A DNA stretch of 34,231 nt from Halorubrum persicum (GCF_002727125.1 NZ_NHOA01000083.1:1100-35330); one strand, 5' to 3'. Shown: positions 14,825-23,833, counted from the stretch's first letter. The notes: generated by a model not told the origin, from the letters alone. Numbers and translations are program-made.

Positions 14825-15439
14825 GTGACATCGTGGATCGAGAACCCGGAGGGCGGTCGGGCTCGCGGACCGCGCGCGCTCGCTCGGGCGTGGGTCGAGG
14901 CGCTGATCCGGCCCCGTCGCCTCTTCGCGAACGGCGTGTCCCCCGGCGATCAGGCCCCGGCGCTGACGTTCGCGGTCGCCGTCGCCGGCGTCTACGCGCT
15001 CGGCTGGATCGTCTCGGACCCGAGTGTCGTTCCCGGGATCGTCGTCTCGGTGCCGGTCTCCGCGGCGATACTGTTCCTGCTCGTGGTCGTGTTGGCCGCG
15101 CCGGTGGGGCTCCACCTGACCGCGGCGGTCGCCACGCTGTCGGTGATCCTCGCCAGCGTCGAGTACGACGGCGGCCTCGCGCTCCGCGACCGGGGCGGCG
15201 TCAGCGAGACGGTCCAAGTGGTGGCGTACGCGAGTTCGCCGATGGCGCTGGCCGGCGCGCCGGTCCCGCTGCTTCGAGTCGCCTGCGGCGTCTACGCGGC
15301 GCTCCTGCTGTTGATCGGCTTCCGCACCGTCCACGGGACGAGCCCGCTTCGGACGCTCGTCGCGGGCGTCCCGCCGGCCCTCATCGGATACGGCGTCGGT
15401 TACCGGGTCGTCGCCGCGGCCCGATCCCTGATCGGGTGA
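14825..15439 (+). CDS. Yip1-domain membrane protein
   Basis: This encodes about 204 residues starting with GTG as V/MTSWIENPEGG. The opening WIENPEGGRARGPRALARAWVEALIRPRRLF is a recurrent haloarchaeal Yip1-family signature, in which a cytoplasmic amphipathic stretch precedes the membrane part. About five hydrophobic segments follow (around 48-65, 72-100, 107-120, 145-170 and 178-195). The function of archaeal Yip1 proteins is unknown. An upstream ATG at 14747 would add 26 unrelated residues. GTTATT (14798-14803) lies about 25 nt before the GTG and favours the shorter form. The pilin gene diverges from it. Confidence 0.75.
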   Translation: MTSWIENPEGGRARGPRALARAWVEALIRPRRLFANGVSPGDQAPALTFAVAVAGVYALGWIVSDPSVVPGIVVSVPVSAAILFLLVVVLAAPVGLHLTAAVATLSVILASVEYDGGLALRDRGGVSETVQVVAYASSPMALAGAPVPLLRVACGVYAALLLLIGFRTVHGTSPLRTLVAGVPPALIGYGVGYRVVAAARSLIG

Positions 15440-15531
15440 CACGCTCGAGGTGGGGTCGCGGGCGGTCACCGGAGGCGCCCGTCCGGACGCCCGTATCCGG
15501 CCGTTCGCTCCCGCGAGGCTTTCGACAACCG

Positions 15532-15538
15532 TTTTAAG
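15532..15538 (+). promoter_or_regulatory. TATA box of the DHH-like gene
   Basis: TTTTAAG lies 24-30 nt before ATG 15562, fitting a leaderless transcript. Confidence 0.6.
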
Positions 15539-15561
15539 CCCGAGACTCTCGGTGTACTCAA

Positions 15562-17766
15562 ATGGGATCCTGTATCATTTGTGGCGTCGACGTCGACGGT
15601 GGCGGTCGCATCTGCGATCCGCACCAGGAGGACGTCGCGTTCGACTTCCGAGGCGACTCCCCCGACGAGATCGTTCCGAGCCGATTCTACCGCGGCGTCG
15701 TCGACGGCTACGCCGAGTTCGGCGTGTTCGTCGATCTCGCGCCGGGCGTGACCGGACTCCTCCACCGGTCGGAGCTCGACCAGCGGCTCGACAGCCTCGA
15801 CTGGGAGCCGGGCGACGAAGTGTTCGTCCAGGTCAAGGGCGTTCGCGACAACGGGAACATCGACCTCGCGTGGTCGATCCGGCAGGCCGACCGCGAGTTC
15901 CGCGGCGTGCTCGTGCAGGACGGCGACGACGAGTACCTTCCCGAGGAGGACGGCGCGGAGCCGGAGGCCGACGCCGAGCCGGACGAGCCCGACGTGAGCC
16001 ACGACGAGCCGAGCGAAGAGCGCGACGACGAACCGGCCGCCGCCGGAGACGATTCCGAGCCGAGCGAGCCGGACGAGCCAGCGGAGACGGCCGAAGCGGA
16101 CGAAGACGCCGCCGAGCCCGCCGAATCGGAGGGCGCTGACGAGACCGCCGAGGTCGACGATGGCGGTGTTGACGACGCTGACGACGCTGACGACGCAGAC
16201 ACCGATGGAGACGCCGCCGAAGAGGACGCTGACGCCGAGGAAGACGCCGATGACGACCTCGACGACGACCGCGAGCGCGTCGGGATCGGCACCCTCACCG
16301 ACGCCGTCGGCAGTGCGGTGCGGATCGACGGCGAGGTCGTCAGCGTCCGGCAGACCGGCGGGCCGACCGTCTTCGAGGTCCGCGACGAGACGGGCGTCGT
16401 CGACGTGGCCGCCTTCGTCGAACCGGGCGTCCGCGCCTACCCCGAAATCGAGGTCGGCGACACGGTGCGGATCGACGGCGAGGTCGAGAGTCATCGAGGC
16501 GACGTGCAGGTCGAGTCCGAGGCGCTCGTCCTCCTCGACGGCGAGGAGGCCGAGTCCGTCCGTCGCCGACTCGCCGAGGCGCTCACCGCCGAGGCCCGTC
16601 CGGAGGGGCTCCAGCCGCTCGCGGGCGACGAGGCCGTCGCGGCGCTCGCCGACGGGCTGCTCGACGCCGCGGAGGCGATCCGCCGCGCCGTGCTCGAATC
16701 GCGCCCGATCGTCGTGCGCCACCCGGCCACCGCCGACGGCTACGTCGCCGGCGCCGCGGTCGAGCGCGCCGTCCTCCCGCTGATCCGCGACGAACACGCG
16801 AAGAGCGACGCCGAGTACCACTACTTCACCCGCCGGCCGCTCGACGACCCGGTGTACGGGATGGACGCGGCCACCAACGACGCGACCCGCATGCTGCAGG
16901 ACCGCGACCGCCACGACGAGCAGCTCCCGCTGTTCCTGCTGGTCGGCACCGGCTCCACGGTCGAGTCCGCCGACGGGATCGACCTGCTGTCCGTGTACGG
17001 GGTCGACGCGGTCGTCGTCGACGCCGAGGTCGCCGACCCCGAGACGCGCGAGGCCGTCGACACCCTCGTCTCGCCCGAGATCGACGGCGTCGACGCCGAC
17101 CTGTCGACGGGCGCGCTCGTCGCCTCGCTGGCCTCCGCGGTCAACGACGAGGTCCGCGGGGACCTCCGACACCTGCCGGCGGTGAGCTACTGGGCGGAGA
17201 CCCCCGACCGCTACGTCGAGCTCGCACGCGACGCGGGCTACGACGCTGAGCGCATCGCCGAGCTCCGCGAAGCGGTCGCTCTGGAGGCCTACTACCAGTC
17301 GTACCAGGACAAGCGCGAGCTCGTCGCCGACCTCCTCTTCGAGGACAGCGGCAACCTCGCGGCCCACGTCTCCGAGCAGTTCCGCGAGAAGCTGGAGACG
17401 GAGCTCCAGACCGCGACCGAGAACGTCGTCACCGAGGCGGTCGACGGCGTCGAGTTCGCCGTCCTCGACACCGACGGCTACACCCACCGCTACGACTTCC
17501 CGCCGACGCCGCTCCTCCTCGACGACCTCCACCGGCGGAGCGCGAACGGCGAGGCGTACGCGACGGTCGGCGTCGGCACCGACGAGCTGTACATCCGGAC
17601 GACCGCCGACGTGTCCGTCCGCGACGTGGCCGAGCGCGCGGCCGAACTGGCGCCGAACGCCGACGTCGCCACCGCCGGCCTCCGCGAGGGCAAGATCGAG
17701 TTCCTCTCCGGCGAGCGCGACGCGGTCGAGGACGCGGTCGTCGCGGCCGTCGCCGAAGAGTTCTGA
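15562..17766 (+). CDS. zinc ribbon-S1-OB-DHH-like protein (RecJ-related, motifs degenerate)
   Basis: This encodes a 734-residue multi-domain nucleic-acid protein. Residues 4-21 hold a C4-xx-C7/C18-xx-H21 zinc-binding motif. An S1 RNA-binding domain spans about 38-110 ([24 protein letters not shown]). A very acidic, low-complexity linker runs from 122 to 238, and an OB-fold domain ([24 protein letters not shown]) covers about 240-325. From about 380 the sequence follows the DHH/RecJ architecture, but the catalytic motifs are eroded: RHPATADG replaces the HxDxDG type, and [11 protein letters not shown] (487-489) replaces DHH. It is probably a non-catalytic RecJ/Cdc45-like scaffold or a nuclease with altered chemistry. 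Haloarchaeal annotation often calls such proteins DHH family phosphoesterase or RecJ. It stands alone. Confidence 0.82.
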   Translation: MGSCIICGVDVDGGGRICDPHQEDVAFDFRGDSPDEIVPSRFYRGVVDGYAEFGVFVDLAPGVTGLLHRSELDQRLDSLDWEPGDEVFVQVKGVRDNGNIDLAWSIRQADREFRGVLVQDGDDEYLPEEDGAEPEADAEPDEPDVSHDEPSEERDDEPAAAGDDSEPSEPDEPAETAEADEDAAEPAESEGADETAEVDDGGVDDADDADDADTDGDAAEEDADAEEDADDDLDDDRERVGIGTLTDAVGSAVRIDGEVVSVRQTGGPTVFEVRDETGVVDVAAFVEPGVRAYPEIEVGDTVRIDGEVESHRGDVQVESEALVLLDGEEAESVRRRLAEALTAEARPEGLQPLAGDEAVAALADGLLDAAEAIRRAVLESRPIVVRHPATADGYVAGAAVERAVLPLIRDEHAKSDAEYHYFTRRPLDDPVYGMDAATNDATRMLQDRDRHDEQLPLFLLVGTGSTVESADGIDLLSVYGVDAVVVDAEVADPETREAVDTLVSPEIDGVDADLSTGALVASLASAVNDEVRGDLRHLPAVSYWAETPDRYVELARDAGYDAERIAELREAVALEAYYQSYQDKRELVADLLFEDSGNLAAHVSEQFREKLETELQTATENVVTEAVDGVEFAVLDTDGYTHRYDFPPTPLLLDDLHRRSANGEAYATVGVGTDELYIRTTADVSVRDVAERAAELAPNADVATAGLREGKIEFLSGERDAVEDAVVAAVAEEF

Positions 17767-17798
17767 GTCGGCTGACGCGGTTTTGCGGCGAGTAGGGA

Positions 17799-17842
17799 AG
17801 TCAGAGGCGAAGGCCCCGCCGCTTAACGCGGGGAGGAAGTCA
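17799..17842 (+). mobile_element. probable solo right end of an IS200/IS605 (TnpB-type) element
   Basis: The segment GTCAGAGGCGAAGGCCCC, hairpin, GGGGAGGAAGTCAC strongly resembles the right end of haloarchaeal IS200/IS605-family elements, which typically end in a hairpin of the form GAAGCCCC...GGGGAGGA.GTCAC. The stem here pairs CCCCGC (17814-17819) with GCGGGG (17828-17833). No tnpA or tnpB sequence is present, since intact genes lie on both sides, so it is a scar. The TCA at 17840-17842 serves as the stop codon of the ferredoxin gene on the minus strand. Identification is by remembered motif. Confidence 0.5.
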
Positions 17843-18496
17843 CCGCCGCGTGAACGGTCCCGGCGGGAGAATGAGGTCGTCGAGCTCCGGGAGCTGTTTG
17901 ACGTTGAACACGACCTTCAGCTCGTCGCTCACGGGGTAGCCGTTACAGGAGAGTCGGAAGCCGCGCTCCGCCAGATCATCGGGCATGATGTGGTCGGTCG
18001 GCTGCGAGAGCTCTCCCTCCACGAGGTAGACGGCGCAGTTCGCGCACGCCCCGCCGCGACAGGAGAACGGCCACGTGAATCCGCGGTTCTCGGCCGCCTC
18101 CAGCAGGCTCTCGTCGGGCTGGACCAACAGCCGGCCGTGCGCCGACTCGTCGAGGTCGGCGTGGGACGCCTTCCGAAACAGGTCGTCGTCCTCCAACGAC
18201 CAGCCGTAGTCGTCGAGCGCCTCGTAGTCGAGGAACTCGACCCGGACCGGCTGCACCGCGTCGGCCTCGCCCTCCTCGTCGGTGAGGTCGATGTCTGCGG
18301 GGTCGGTCCCCTCGTCGGCCTCACCGTTTCGGTCCCGCTCGTCGAGCTCGCGATAGGCGCGCCTGACGAGCTGGAACTCCTCGACGGTCCCGCCCTGGTC
18401 CGGGTGCGCCTCTTTCACGCGGTCGCGGTAGGCCCGCTCGATGGCCGCCTCGTCGGCGTCTTCGTCGATATCCAGCACATCGAACGGCGAGACCAT
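17840..18496 (-). CDS. J-domain/[2Fe-2S] ferredoxin fusion
   Basis: This encodes a 218-residue protein. Residues 4-52 form a DnaJ-type J domain with the catalytic H31-P-D33 tripeptide. After an acidic linker, residues 84-205 form a plant-type ferredoxin with cluster ligands C146, C151, C154 and C184 (C-x4-C-x2-C-x29-C) and the [18 protein letters not shown] signature. The insert before the ferredoxin core ([17 protein letters not shown]) is typical of haloarchaeal ferredoxins. It should carry one-electron transfer, while the J domain may recruit DnaK, perhaps for cluster insertion or delivery. The ATG at 18496 is preceded by TTTATG at leaderless distance. It diverges from FEN1. The last codon abuts a mobile-element scar that supplies the stop. 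Confidence 0.9.
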   Translation of the reverse strand: MVSPFDVLDIDEDADEAAIERAYRDRVKEAHPDQGGTVEEFQLVRRAYRELDERDRNGEADEGTDPADIDLTDEEGEADAVQPVRVEFLDYEALDDYGWSLEDDDLFRKASHADLDESAHGRLLVQPDESLLEAAENRGFTWPFSCRGGACANCAVYLVEGELSQPTDHIMPDDLAERGFRLSCNGYPVSDELKVVFNVKQLPELDDLILPPGPFTRR

Positions 18497-18525
18497 TCGG
18501 TACCGATCGGTAGGCGGCTCAGGCA

Positions 18526-18531
18526 CATAAA
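18526..18531 (-). promoter_or_regulatory. TATA box of the J-domain ferredoxin gene
   Basis: TTTATG on the minus strand lies 30-35 nt upstream of ATG 18496. It supports that start over longer readings of the frame. Confidence 0.5.
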
Positions 18532-18573
18532 CGCCCCACAAGCCGGCAGGCCGACGTGGGTCCCGAATCGATG

Positions 18574-18580
18574 TTTTAAG
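18574..18580 (+). promoter_or_regulatory. TATA box of fen
   Basis: TTTTAAG lies 25-31 nt before ATG 18605. It is about 45 bp from the divergent ferredoxin TATA box, so the two promoters share a compact control region. Confidence 0.6.
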
Positions 18581-18604
18581 ACCCACGACGACGACGGATC
18601 GGTG

Positions 18605-19582
18605 ATGGGAAACGCGGATTTACGCGACCTCGCGGCGATCCGCGACGTCGCCTTCACGGAGATCGAGGGGAGCGTCGTCGCCGTCGACGCGCACAACTGG
18701 CTGTACCGGTACCTCACGACGACGGTGAAGTGGACGAGCGACGAGAAGTACACCACGGCCGACGGCGTCGAGGTCGCGAACCTCATCGGCGTCGTCCAGG
18801 GGCTCCCGAAGTTCTTCGAGCACGACCTGATCCCGGTGATGGTGTTCGACGGGGCGGTGACCGAACTGAAGGCCGACGAGGTCGCCGAGCGCCGCGAGAA
18901 GCGCGAACGGGCCGAAGAGCGCCGGGCGGCCGCCGCGGAGCGCGGCGACGCGGTCGAGGCCGCGCGGCTGGAGGCGCGCACGCAGCGGCTCACCGACGCG
19001 ATTCAGGAGACGACCCGGGAGCTGCTCTCCCTGCTCGACGTGCCGATCGTCGAGGCGCCGGCGGAGGGGGAAGCGCAGTGCGCGCACATGGCGGCGACGG
19101 GGACCGTCGACCACGCCGGCAGCGAGGACTACGACACCCTGCTGTTCGGCGCGCCCACGACCCTCCGTCAGCTCACGAGCAAGGGCGACCCGGAGCTGAT
19201 GGACCTCGCCGCGACGCTCGACGACCTCGGCTTCGACCGGCGGGCGCTCGTCGACGCCGCGATGCTCTGCGGCACCGACTTCAACGAGGGGGTCCGGGGG
19301 ATCGGGCCGAAGACCGCGGTGAAGGAGGTCCGCGAGCACGGCGACCTCTGGGGCGTTCTCGACGCGCGCGGCGCACAGATTCCGAACGCCGAGGCGGTCC
19401 GCGAGCTGTTCATGAACCCGCCGGCGACGGACGCGGAGGTCGACACCGCGGTGAACCCCGACGTCGACGCCGCCCGCGAGTACGTCGTCGACGAGTGGGG
19501 CGTCGCCGCCGACGAGGTGACCCGAGGGTTCGAGCGCATCGCGGAGTCACAGGTGCAGACCGGCCTCGACCGCTGGACGTGA
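18605..19582 (+). CDS. fen: flap endonuclease FEN1
   Basis: This encodes a 325-residue structure-specific nuclease that removes 5' flaps during Okazaki-fragment maturation and base excision repair. Metal-binding acids are all present: D28 ([10 protein letters not shown]), D82 (MVFDG), E154 and E156 (PAEGEAQCA), D175 and D177 ([10 protein letters not shown]) and D225 (GTDFNEG). A long Arg/Glu helical clamp spans about 92-130, and a helix-hairpin-helix ([12 protein letters not shown]) is visible. The C-terminus QTGLDRWT (318-325) is a PCNA-interacting PIP box. Length is normal for archaea. It is a single gene with its own leaderless promoter. Confidence 0.97.
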   Translation: MGNADLRDLAAIRDVAFTEIEGSVVAVDAHNWLYRYLTTTVKWTSDEKYTTADGVEVANLIGVVQGLPKFFEHDLIPVMVFDGAVTELKADEVAERREKRERAEERRAAAAERGDAVEAARLEARTQRLTDAIQETTRELLSLLDVPIVEAPAEGEAQCAHMAATGTVDHAGSEDYDTLLFGAPTTLRQLTSKGDPELMDLAATLDDLGFDRRALVDAAMLCGTDFNEGVRGIGPKTAVKEVREHGDLWGVLDARGAQIPNAEAVRELFMNPPATDAEVDTAVNPDVDAAREYVVDEWGVAADEVTRGFERIAESQVQTGLDRWT

Positions 19583-19628
19583 GCTCGGGCCGGCCTCGAC
19601 GACGGGCGTGAGCCGCCGCGAACATACC

Positions 19629-19780
19629 TTTTATTTCCTCGTCGTCAGAAGGGTGACGCACACGTGTCGCGGATCGCATTTCGACCTCGGATCCCGCCCG
19701 TGACCGACCGACAGGTCGGATATTGCTCCGGCAGTGCGAGTGCGCCGAGTCCGGAAGCGGACCGCGACGACACCTGACCA
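19629..19780 (+). promoter_or_regulatory. gcv promoter and long 5' leader with hairpin
   Basis: TTTTATTT (19629-19636) is the best TATA element. It predicts a start near 19660 and a leader of about 120 nt, long for this genome. The leader holds a perfect hairpin, CCGACC-GACA-GGTCGG (19704-19719). I do not see the conserved core of the bacterial glycine riboswitch. GGATATTG at 19718-19725 could be a second, nearer promoter. Confidence 0.4.
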
Positions 19781-20164
19781 ATGAGTTTCGAAGTACCCGA
19801 CGACAGGCGGTACCTGGAATCGCACGAATGGGCGACGACCGGCGGCGACACCGTCCGGATCGGCGTCTCCGACTTCGCGCAGGACGAGCTCGGCGACGTG
19901 GTGTTCGTCGAGCTGCCCGAGGTCGGCGACGAGATCGTCGCCGGCGAGGCGTTCGGCGTCGTCGAGTCTATCAAGGCCGTCTCCGACCTGTACGCGCCGG
20001 TCTCCGGCGAGGTCGTCGCCGTCAACGAGGAGCTGTTCGACCGCCCGGAGCTCGTCAACGAGGACCCGTACGAGGACGGGTGGATGCTCGAGGTCACCGC
20101 CGCCGACGGCGGCGACGCGGAGGAGTTGCTCGCCCCCGACGAGTACGACGACCAGATCGCGTAG
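19781..20164 (+). CDS. gcvH: glycine cleavage system H protein
   Basis: This encodes a 127-residue lipoyl carrier protein, the normal size. The lipoylated lysine is K65 in [14 protein letters not shown], and the YLESHEWA start and [13 protein letters not shown] strand pattern are characteristic. The swinging lipoyl arm carries the aminomethyl group between the P protein (GcvP), the T protein and lipoamide dehydrogenase. It is the first gene of a gcvH-gcvPA-gcvPB cluster; gcvT is not found beside it. The ATG is preceded by a long leader, so translation may rely on the leader rather than leaderless initiation. Confidence 0.97.
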   Translation: MSFEVPDDRRYLESHEWATTGGDTVRIGVSDFAQDELGDVVFVELPEVGDEIVAGEAFGVVESIKAVSDLYAPVSGEVVAVNEELFDRPELVNEDPYEDGWMLEVTAADGGDAEELLAPDEYDDQIA

Positions 20165-20222
20165 CGAGCCCACGCAACCCGAACCGACCCCCGGAGCGGG
20201 ACCCACCAGCGGACACACGACC

Positions 20223-20318
20223 ATGACAACACCAGCTTTCGACCCCACCGCAGCCTTCGACGGACGACCCGGAACCGGCCGACAGAGCGACGACGACCTC
20301 GCGGGAGCGCTCCGATGA
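20223..20318 (+). CDS. possible 31-residue small ORF between gcvH and gcvPA
   Basis: ATG at 20223 opens a 31-codon frame ([17 protein letters not shown]...) that ends in TGA at 20316-20318, overlapping the gcvPA start as ATGA. The product is small, contains two Phe-Asp pairs and an acidic DDD patch, and has no membrane segment. Only about 63 percent of its codons end in G or C, well below the neighbouring genes, so coding evidence is weak. It could be a leader peptide that couples ribosomes into gcvPA, or a chance frame. Confidence 0.35.
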   Translation: MTTPAFDPTAAFDGRPGTGRQSDDDLAGALR

Positions 20319-21643
20319 GCGGGACCGGCGGGACGCCGTACGCGCCCCACACCGACAGCGAGACGGCGGCGATGCTCTCGGCGATCGGCGTCGACGGCGA
20401 GGAGTCACTGTTCGACATCCCCGCCGCCGTCGCGTTCGACGGCGAGTTCGGGATCGAGCCCCGCTCGGAGCGGGACATCCGCGCGGAGTGTTCGCGGATG
20501 TTCGCGCGCAACGACGACCTCGTCGAGTTCCTCGGACGGGGCCACTACGGGCACTACGTGCCGAGCGTCGTCGACCACCTCGCGGACCGCGCGGAGTTTC
20601 TCACGAGCTACACCCAGTACCAGCCGGAGGTGTCACAGGGGTTCCTCCAGGCGCTGTTCGAGTACCAGTCGATGCTCGTGGAGCTGACGGGGCTCCCGGT
20701 CGCGAACTGTTCGATGTACGACGCCGCGACCGCGCTCGGCGAGGCGGCGACGCTGGCGGACCGAGTTCGCTCCACGTCGGGCGACGTGGTCCTCGTCCCC
20801 GACCACCTCCGCGAGGGGAAGCGGGCGGTGTTGTCGAACTACTGTGCGGGCGCCGAGCTGACCGTCGAATCGTACCCGATGGCGGACGGTAACGCCGACG
20901 TCGAGGCGCTCGCCGACCGCGCCGGCGACGACGTGGTGATGGTGTACGCCGAGAGTCCGACCGTCCGCGGCTGCGTCGAGGAGCGCCTCGCGGAGATCGG
21001 CGACGTCGCGGCCGACGCCGACGCGCTGTTCACGCTCGGGTCGGATCCGGTTTCGCTGTCGGTGCTGCAGGAGCCCGCGAGCGTCGGCGCCGACGTGGTC
21101 GTCGGCGAGGCGGGCGCGCTCGGCCTCCCCACCGCCTACGGGATGGGGCTCGGCCTCTTCGCCTGTCGCGACGAGTTCCTCCGGCAGGTCCCCGGGCGGC
21201 TCGTCGGCGCCGGCGAGGACGCCGCGGGCGACCGCGCGTTCACGCTCACGCTCCAGACGCGCGAACAGCACATCAGGAAGGAGCGGGCGACCTCGAACAT
21301 CTGCACCAACCAGGCGTGGGTCGCGCTTCGCGCCGCGATCCACGCGGCGACGCTCGGCCCCGACGGGCTCGTCGACCTCGCCAACGACTGCGTGAGAGGG
21401 GCGGAATCGCTCGCCGACCGGCTCGGCGACGTGCAGGGCGCGGCCGCGCCGGTCCACGACCGCCACCACGTCCGGGAGTTCGTCGTGCGCGTCGACCAGC
21501 CCGCGGTGGCCATCGCCGAGGACCTGGAGGCGGAGGGGTTCGCGGTCCACCCGATCGGCGAACACCTGCTGCAGGTGTGCGTCACCGACCTGAACGCGGA
21601 GCGGACCGACGGGCTCGTCGCCGCCTTCGAGGAGGTGATCTGA
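20315..21643 (+). CDS. gcvPA: glycine dehydrogenase (decarboxylating) subunit 1
   Basis: This encodes the 442-residue N-terminal half of the split P protein. Family segments [33 protein letters not shown] and the [14 protein letters not shown] stretch are conserved. The THQRE-type ending seen in bacteria appears as [21 protein letters not shown]. Together with subunit 2 it forms the PLP-dependent enzyme that decarboxylates glycine and loads the aminomethyl group on GcvH. The ATG at 20315 overlaps a possible small ORF by 4 bp, and GGGAG about 10 nt upstream could act as an SD. Its stop directly abuts the start of gcvPB. Confidence 0.96.
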   Translation: MSGTGGTPYAPHTDSETAAMLSAIGVDGEESLFDIPAAVAFDGEFGIEPRSERDIRAECSRMFARNDDLVEFLGRGHYGHYVPSVVDHLADRAEFLTSYTQYQPEVSQGFLQALFEYQSMLVELTGLPVANCSMYDAATALGEAATLADRVRSTSGDVVLVPDHLREGKRAVLSNYCAGAELTVESYPMADGNADVEALADRAGDDVVMVYAESPTVRGCVEERLAEIGDVAADADALFTLGSDPVSLSVLQEPASVGADVVVGEAGALGLPTAYGMGLGLFACRDEFLRQVPGRLVGAGEDAAGDRAFTLTLQTREQHIRKERATSNICTNQAWVALRAAIHAATLGPDGLVDLANDCVRGAESLADRLGDVQGAAAPVHDRHHVREFVVRVDQPAVAIAEDLEAEGFAVHPIGEHLLQVCVTDLNAERTDGLVAAFEEVI

Positions 21644-23074
21644 GTGATCCACGACCAGGCCGACTACGTTCGTGAGGACGAGAGCGTTCACGAGCCGCTG
21701 CTCTCGGAGAAAGGCGAGACGACCGTCGACGTGCGCGAGTCGTCGCCGTTGCCGGACGACCTGACGCGCGAGGAACTCACGCTCCCGTCGCCGTCGGAGC
21801 CGGAGATCGCCCGCCACTACACCCGGCTCTCGCAGATGAACTGGGCGATCGACTCGGGGCCGTACCCGCTCGGGAGCTGCACGATGAAGTACAACCCGAA
21901 GTTCACCGAGGACGTGGCCGCCGACCCGAACGCGGTGATCCATCCGGACCGCTCGGCGCGGTCCGCACAGGGGAACCTCGAACTCCAGTACCGGCTCCAG
22001 GAGTTCCTCGGCGAGATCGGCGGGATGGACGCGGTCACGCTCCAGCCGCCCGCGGGCGCCGCCGGCGAGTTCACCGGCATCGCGGTCGCGAAGGCGTACC
22101 ACGAGCATCACGGCAACGACCGGTCGGAGGTGGTGATCCCCGCCTCCGCGCACGGGACGAACTTCGCGACCGCCGCGATGGCGGGCTACGACGTGGTCGA
22201 ACTCCCCTCCGGCGACGACGGGCGCGTCGACGTCGAGGCGTTGGAGGCGGCCGTCGGCGACGACACCGCCGCCCTCATGCTGACCAACCCGAACACGGTG
22301 GGGCTCTTCGAGCGGGACATCACCGAGATCGCCGACATCGTCCACGACGCGGGCGGGCTGCTCTACTACGACGGGGCGAACCTCAACGCCCTGCTCGGCC
22401 GGGGGCGCCCCGGCGACATGGGGTTCGACGTGATGCACTACAACGTTCACAAGACGTTCGCGACCCCGCACGGCGGCGGGGGACCGGGCGCCGGCCCGGT
22501 CGGCGTCGTCGACGAACTCGCCGAGTTCCTCCCCGCTCCGCGGGTCCGCAAGCGGGAGAGCGGCAGCGGGTACGAACCCTTCGACCCCGACGAGACGATC
22601 GGGAAGGTCCACGGCTTCGGGGGGAACTGGCTCGTGCTCGTCAAGACGTACGCCTACATCGCCCGGCTCGGCGACGAGGGGCTCGCGGACGCGGCCGCGA
22701 AGGCGGTGCTCAACGCGAACTACCTCGCCGAGCAGATCGACCTCGAGGTGCCGTACGGCCCCTTCCACCACGAGTTCGCGGCGACGGCCGGCGACCGCGA
22801 CGCCGCCGACGTCGCCAAGCGGATGCTCGATTTCGGCGTCCATCCGCCGACGACGAAGTGGCCGGAGATGGTGCCCGAGGCGATGTTGACGGAGCCGACC
22901 GAGATCGAGGGACAGTCGTCGCTCGACGACCTCGCAGCGGCGTTTAACCTCGCGTACGCCGACTCGGACGAGGCGCTCGACGCGGCGCCGAACCGCACGG
23001 CCGCGAGTCGGATCGATCAGGTCGCCGCCGCGCGGGACCCGCGGCTCTCGTGGCAGGCGCTGGACGAGGAGTAA
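21644..23074 (+). CDS. gcvPB: glycine dehydrogenase (decarboxylating) subunit 2
   Basis: This encodes the 476-residue C-terminal half of the split P protein, which carries the PLP site. K270 in NVHKTFATPHGGGGPGAGP is the Schiff-base lysine. The PLGSCTMKYNPK and LQPPAGAAGEFTG segments and the DGANLNALLG motif are intact. The GTG start lies immediately after the gcvPA TGA (zero-base gap), giving stoichiometric co-expression. The complex is cytoplasmic and releases CO2 from glycine, supplying methylene-THF when GcvT and lipoamide dehydrogenase, encoded elsewhere, are present. It converges with the HTH regulator gene across 45 bp. Confidence 0.97.
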   Translation: MIHDQADYVREDESVHEPLLSEKGETTVDVRESSPLPDDLTREELTLPSPSEPEIARHYTRLSQMNWAIDSGPYPLGSCTMKYNPKFTEDVAADPNAVIHPDRSARSAQGNLELQYRLQEFLGEIGGMDAVTLQPPAGAAGEFTGIAVAKAYHEHHGNDRSEVVIPASAHGTNFATAAMAGYDVVELPSGDDGRVDVEALEAAVGDDTAALMLTNPNTVGLFERDITEIADIVHDAGGLLYYDGANLNALLGRGRPGDMGFDVMHYNVHKTFATPHGGGGPGAGPVGVVDELAEFLPAPRVRKRESGSGYEPFDPDETIGKVHGFGGNWLVLVKTYAYIARLGDEGLADAAAKAVLNANYLAEQIDLEVPYGPFHHEFAATAGDRDAADVAKRMLDFGVHPPTTKWPEMVPEAMLTEPTEIEGQSSLDDLAAAFNLAYADSDEALDAAPNRTAASRIDQVAAARDPRLSWQALDEE

Positions 23075-23119
23075 CGCGGTCTCGGCGACCCGCCGTTGCA
23101 GTCGTGTGTCCCGCGTCAG

Positions 23120-23833
23120 CTAGGACTCCTGTGCCGCCGGGCCGGTCGGCTCGGTGTCGACAGGGTTGGTGGCGTTCTCCACCTCTCGGGACGGCTCGCG
23201 ATCGATCGGCCAGGCGCTTTCGACGAACCGGCGGAGAATGCGCCCCTCTGCGCGGTGGAGCGTTTCGCTACACGTCGACTTCGCGAGCCCGCGCGCCTCG
23301 GCGAGCTCCGTGAGCGTGCACTCGCGCGGGGTGTCGTAGTACCCGGCCGCGACGGCAGCGAGGACGAGGTCCCGCTGCGCGTCGGTGAGGACGGGCTCTT
23401 CGCCGGCGTCGCTCGCCTCGATCTCCACGGTGACCCCCTCTCCCGTGAGCCGCCGGCTGAACGCCGTGAGGCGGGAACGCTCGCCGACGACCTCGACGGT
23501 CGCGGACCCGTCCCTCACCGCGACCGGCTCCTCGATCGGGAGCCCGACCTCCCGGACGGCCGCGGCGTGCGGCGGGGGCGCGGGCGCGACGACTCGGAGC
23601 CGCGTCGCCGGCCCGGTCCGGTCGACAACGTCGAGCCGGCGCACGCGGTCGTGCTCGCGCAGCGACTCCACCGTCGCCGCGCGGTCGGTGCCGGCGACGA
23701 CGAGCGCGGTCACCTCGCCCTCCGCGGCCGCGACCGTCTCGGTCGCGCGGAGCGTCGCATCAGGATGGCGTCGTGATACGTCACCGAGCCACGAGCCGCT
23801 CGGGAAGTCGAGCCGGAGCGTCAGTCGGGTCAT
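23120..23833 (-). CDS. Bat-type HTH transcriptional regulator (bacterioopsin-activator HTH_10)
   Basis: This encodes 237 residues. The C-terminal part (about 149-204) contains the HTH_10 signature LTDAQRDLVLAAVAAGYYDTPRECTLTELAEARGLAKSTCSETLHRAEGRIL, found in Bat and many haloarchaeal regulators. The N-terminal half (1-145) is a strand-rich sensory domain with no recognisable ligand site. It probably binds DNA as a dimer to control a local or metabolic regulon. On the minus strand CTTATAAAAC (23886-23895) is a strong TATA element, giving a leader of about 30 nt before ATG 23833. Its neighbours (gcv downstream and convergent, a cupin upstream) do not reveal the target. Confidence 0.85.
   Translation of the reverse strand: MTRLTLRLDFPSGSWLGDVSRRHPDATLRATETVAAAEGEVTALVVAGTDRAATVESLREHDRVRRLDVVDRTGPATRLRVVAPAPPPHAAAVREVGLPIEEPVAVRDGSATVEVVGERSRLTAFSRRLTGEGVTVEIEASDAGEEPVLTDAQRDLVLAAVAAGYYDTPRECTLTELAEARGLAKSTCSETLHRAEGRILRRFVESAWPIDREPSREVENATNPVDTEPTGPAAQES

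Noticed and set aside
19629-19780. Glycine riboswitch of the bacterial type before gcvH
   Set aside because: I do not see the conserved riboswitch core; only a simple hairpin is visible, so it is listed as a leader, not a riboswitch.
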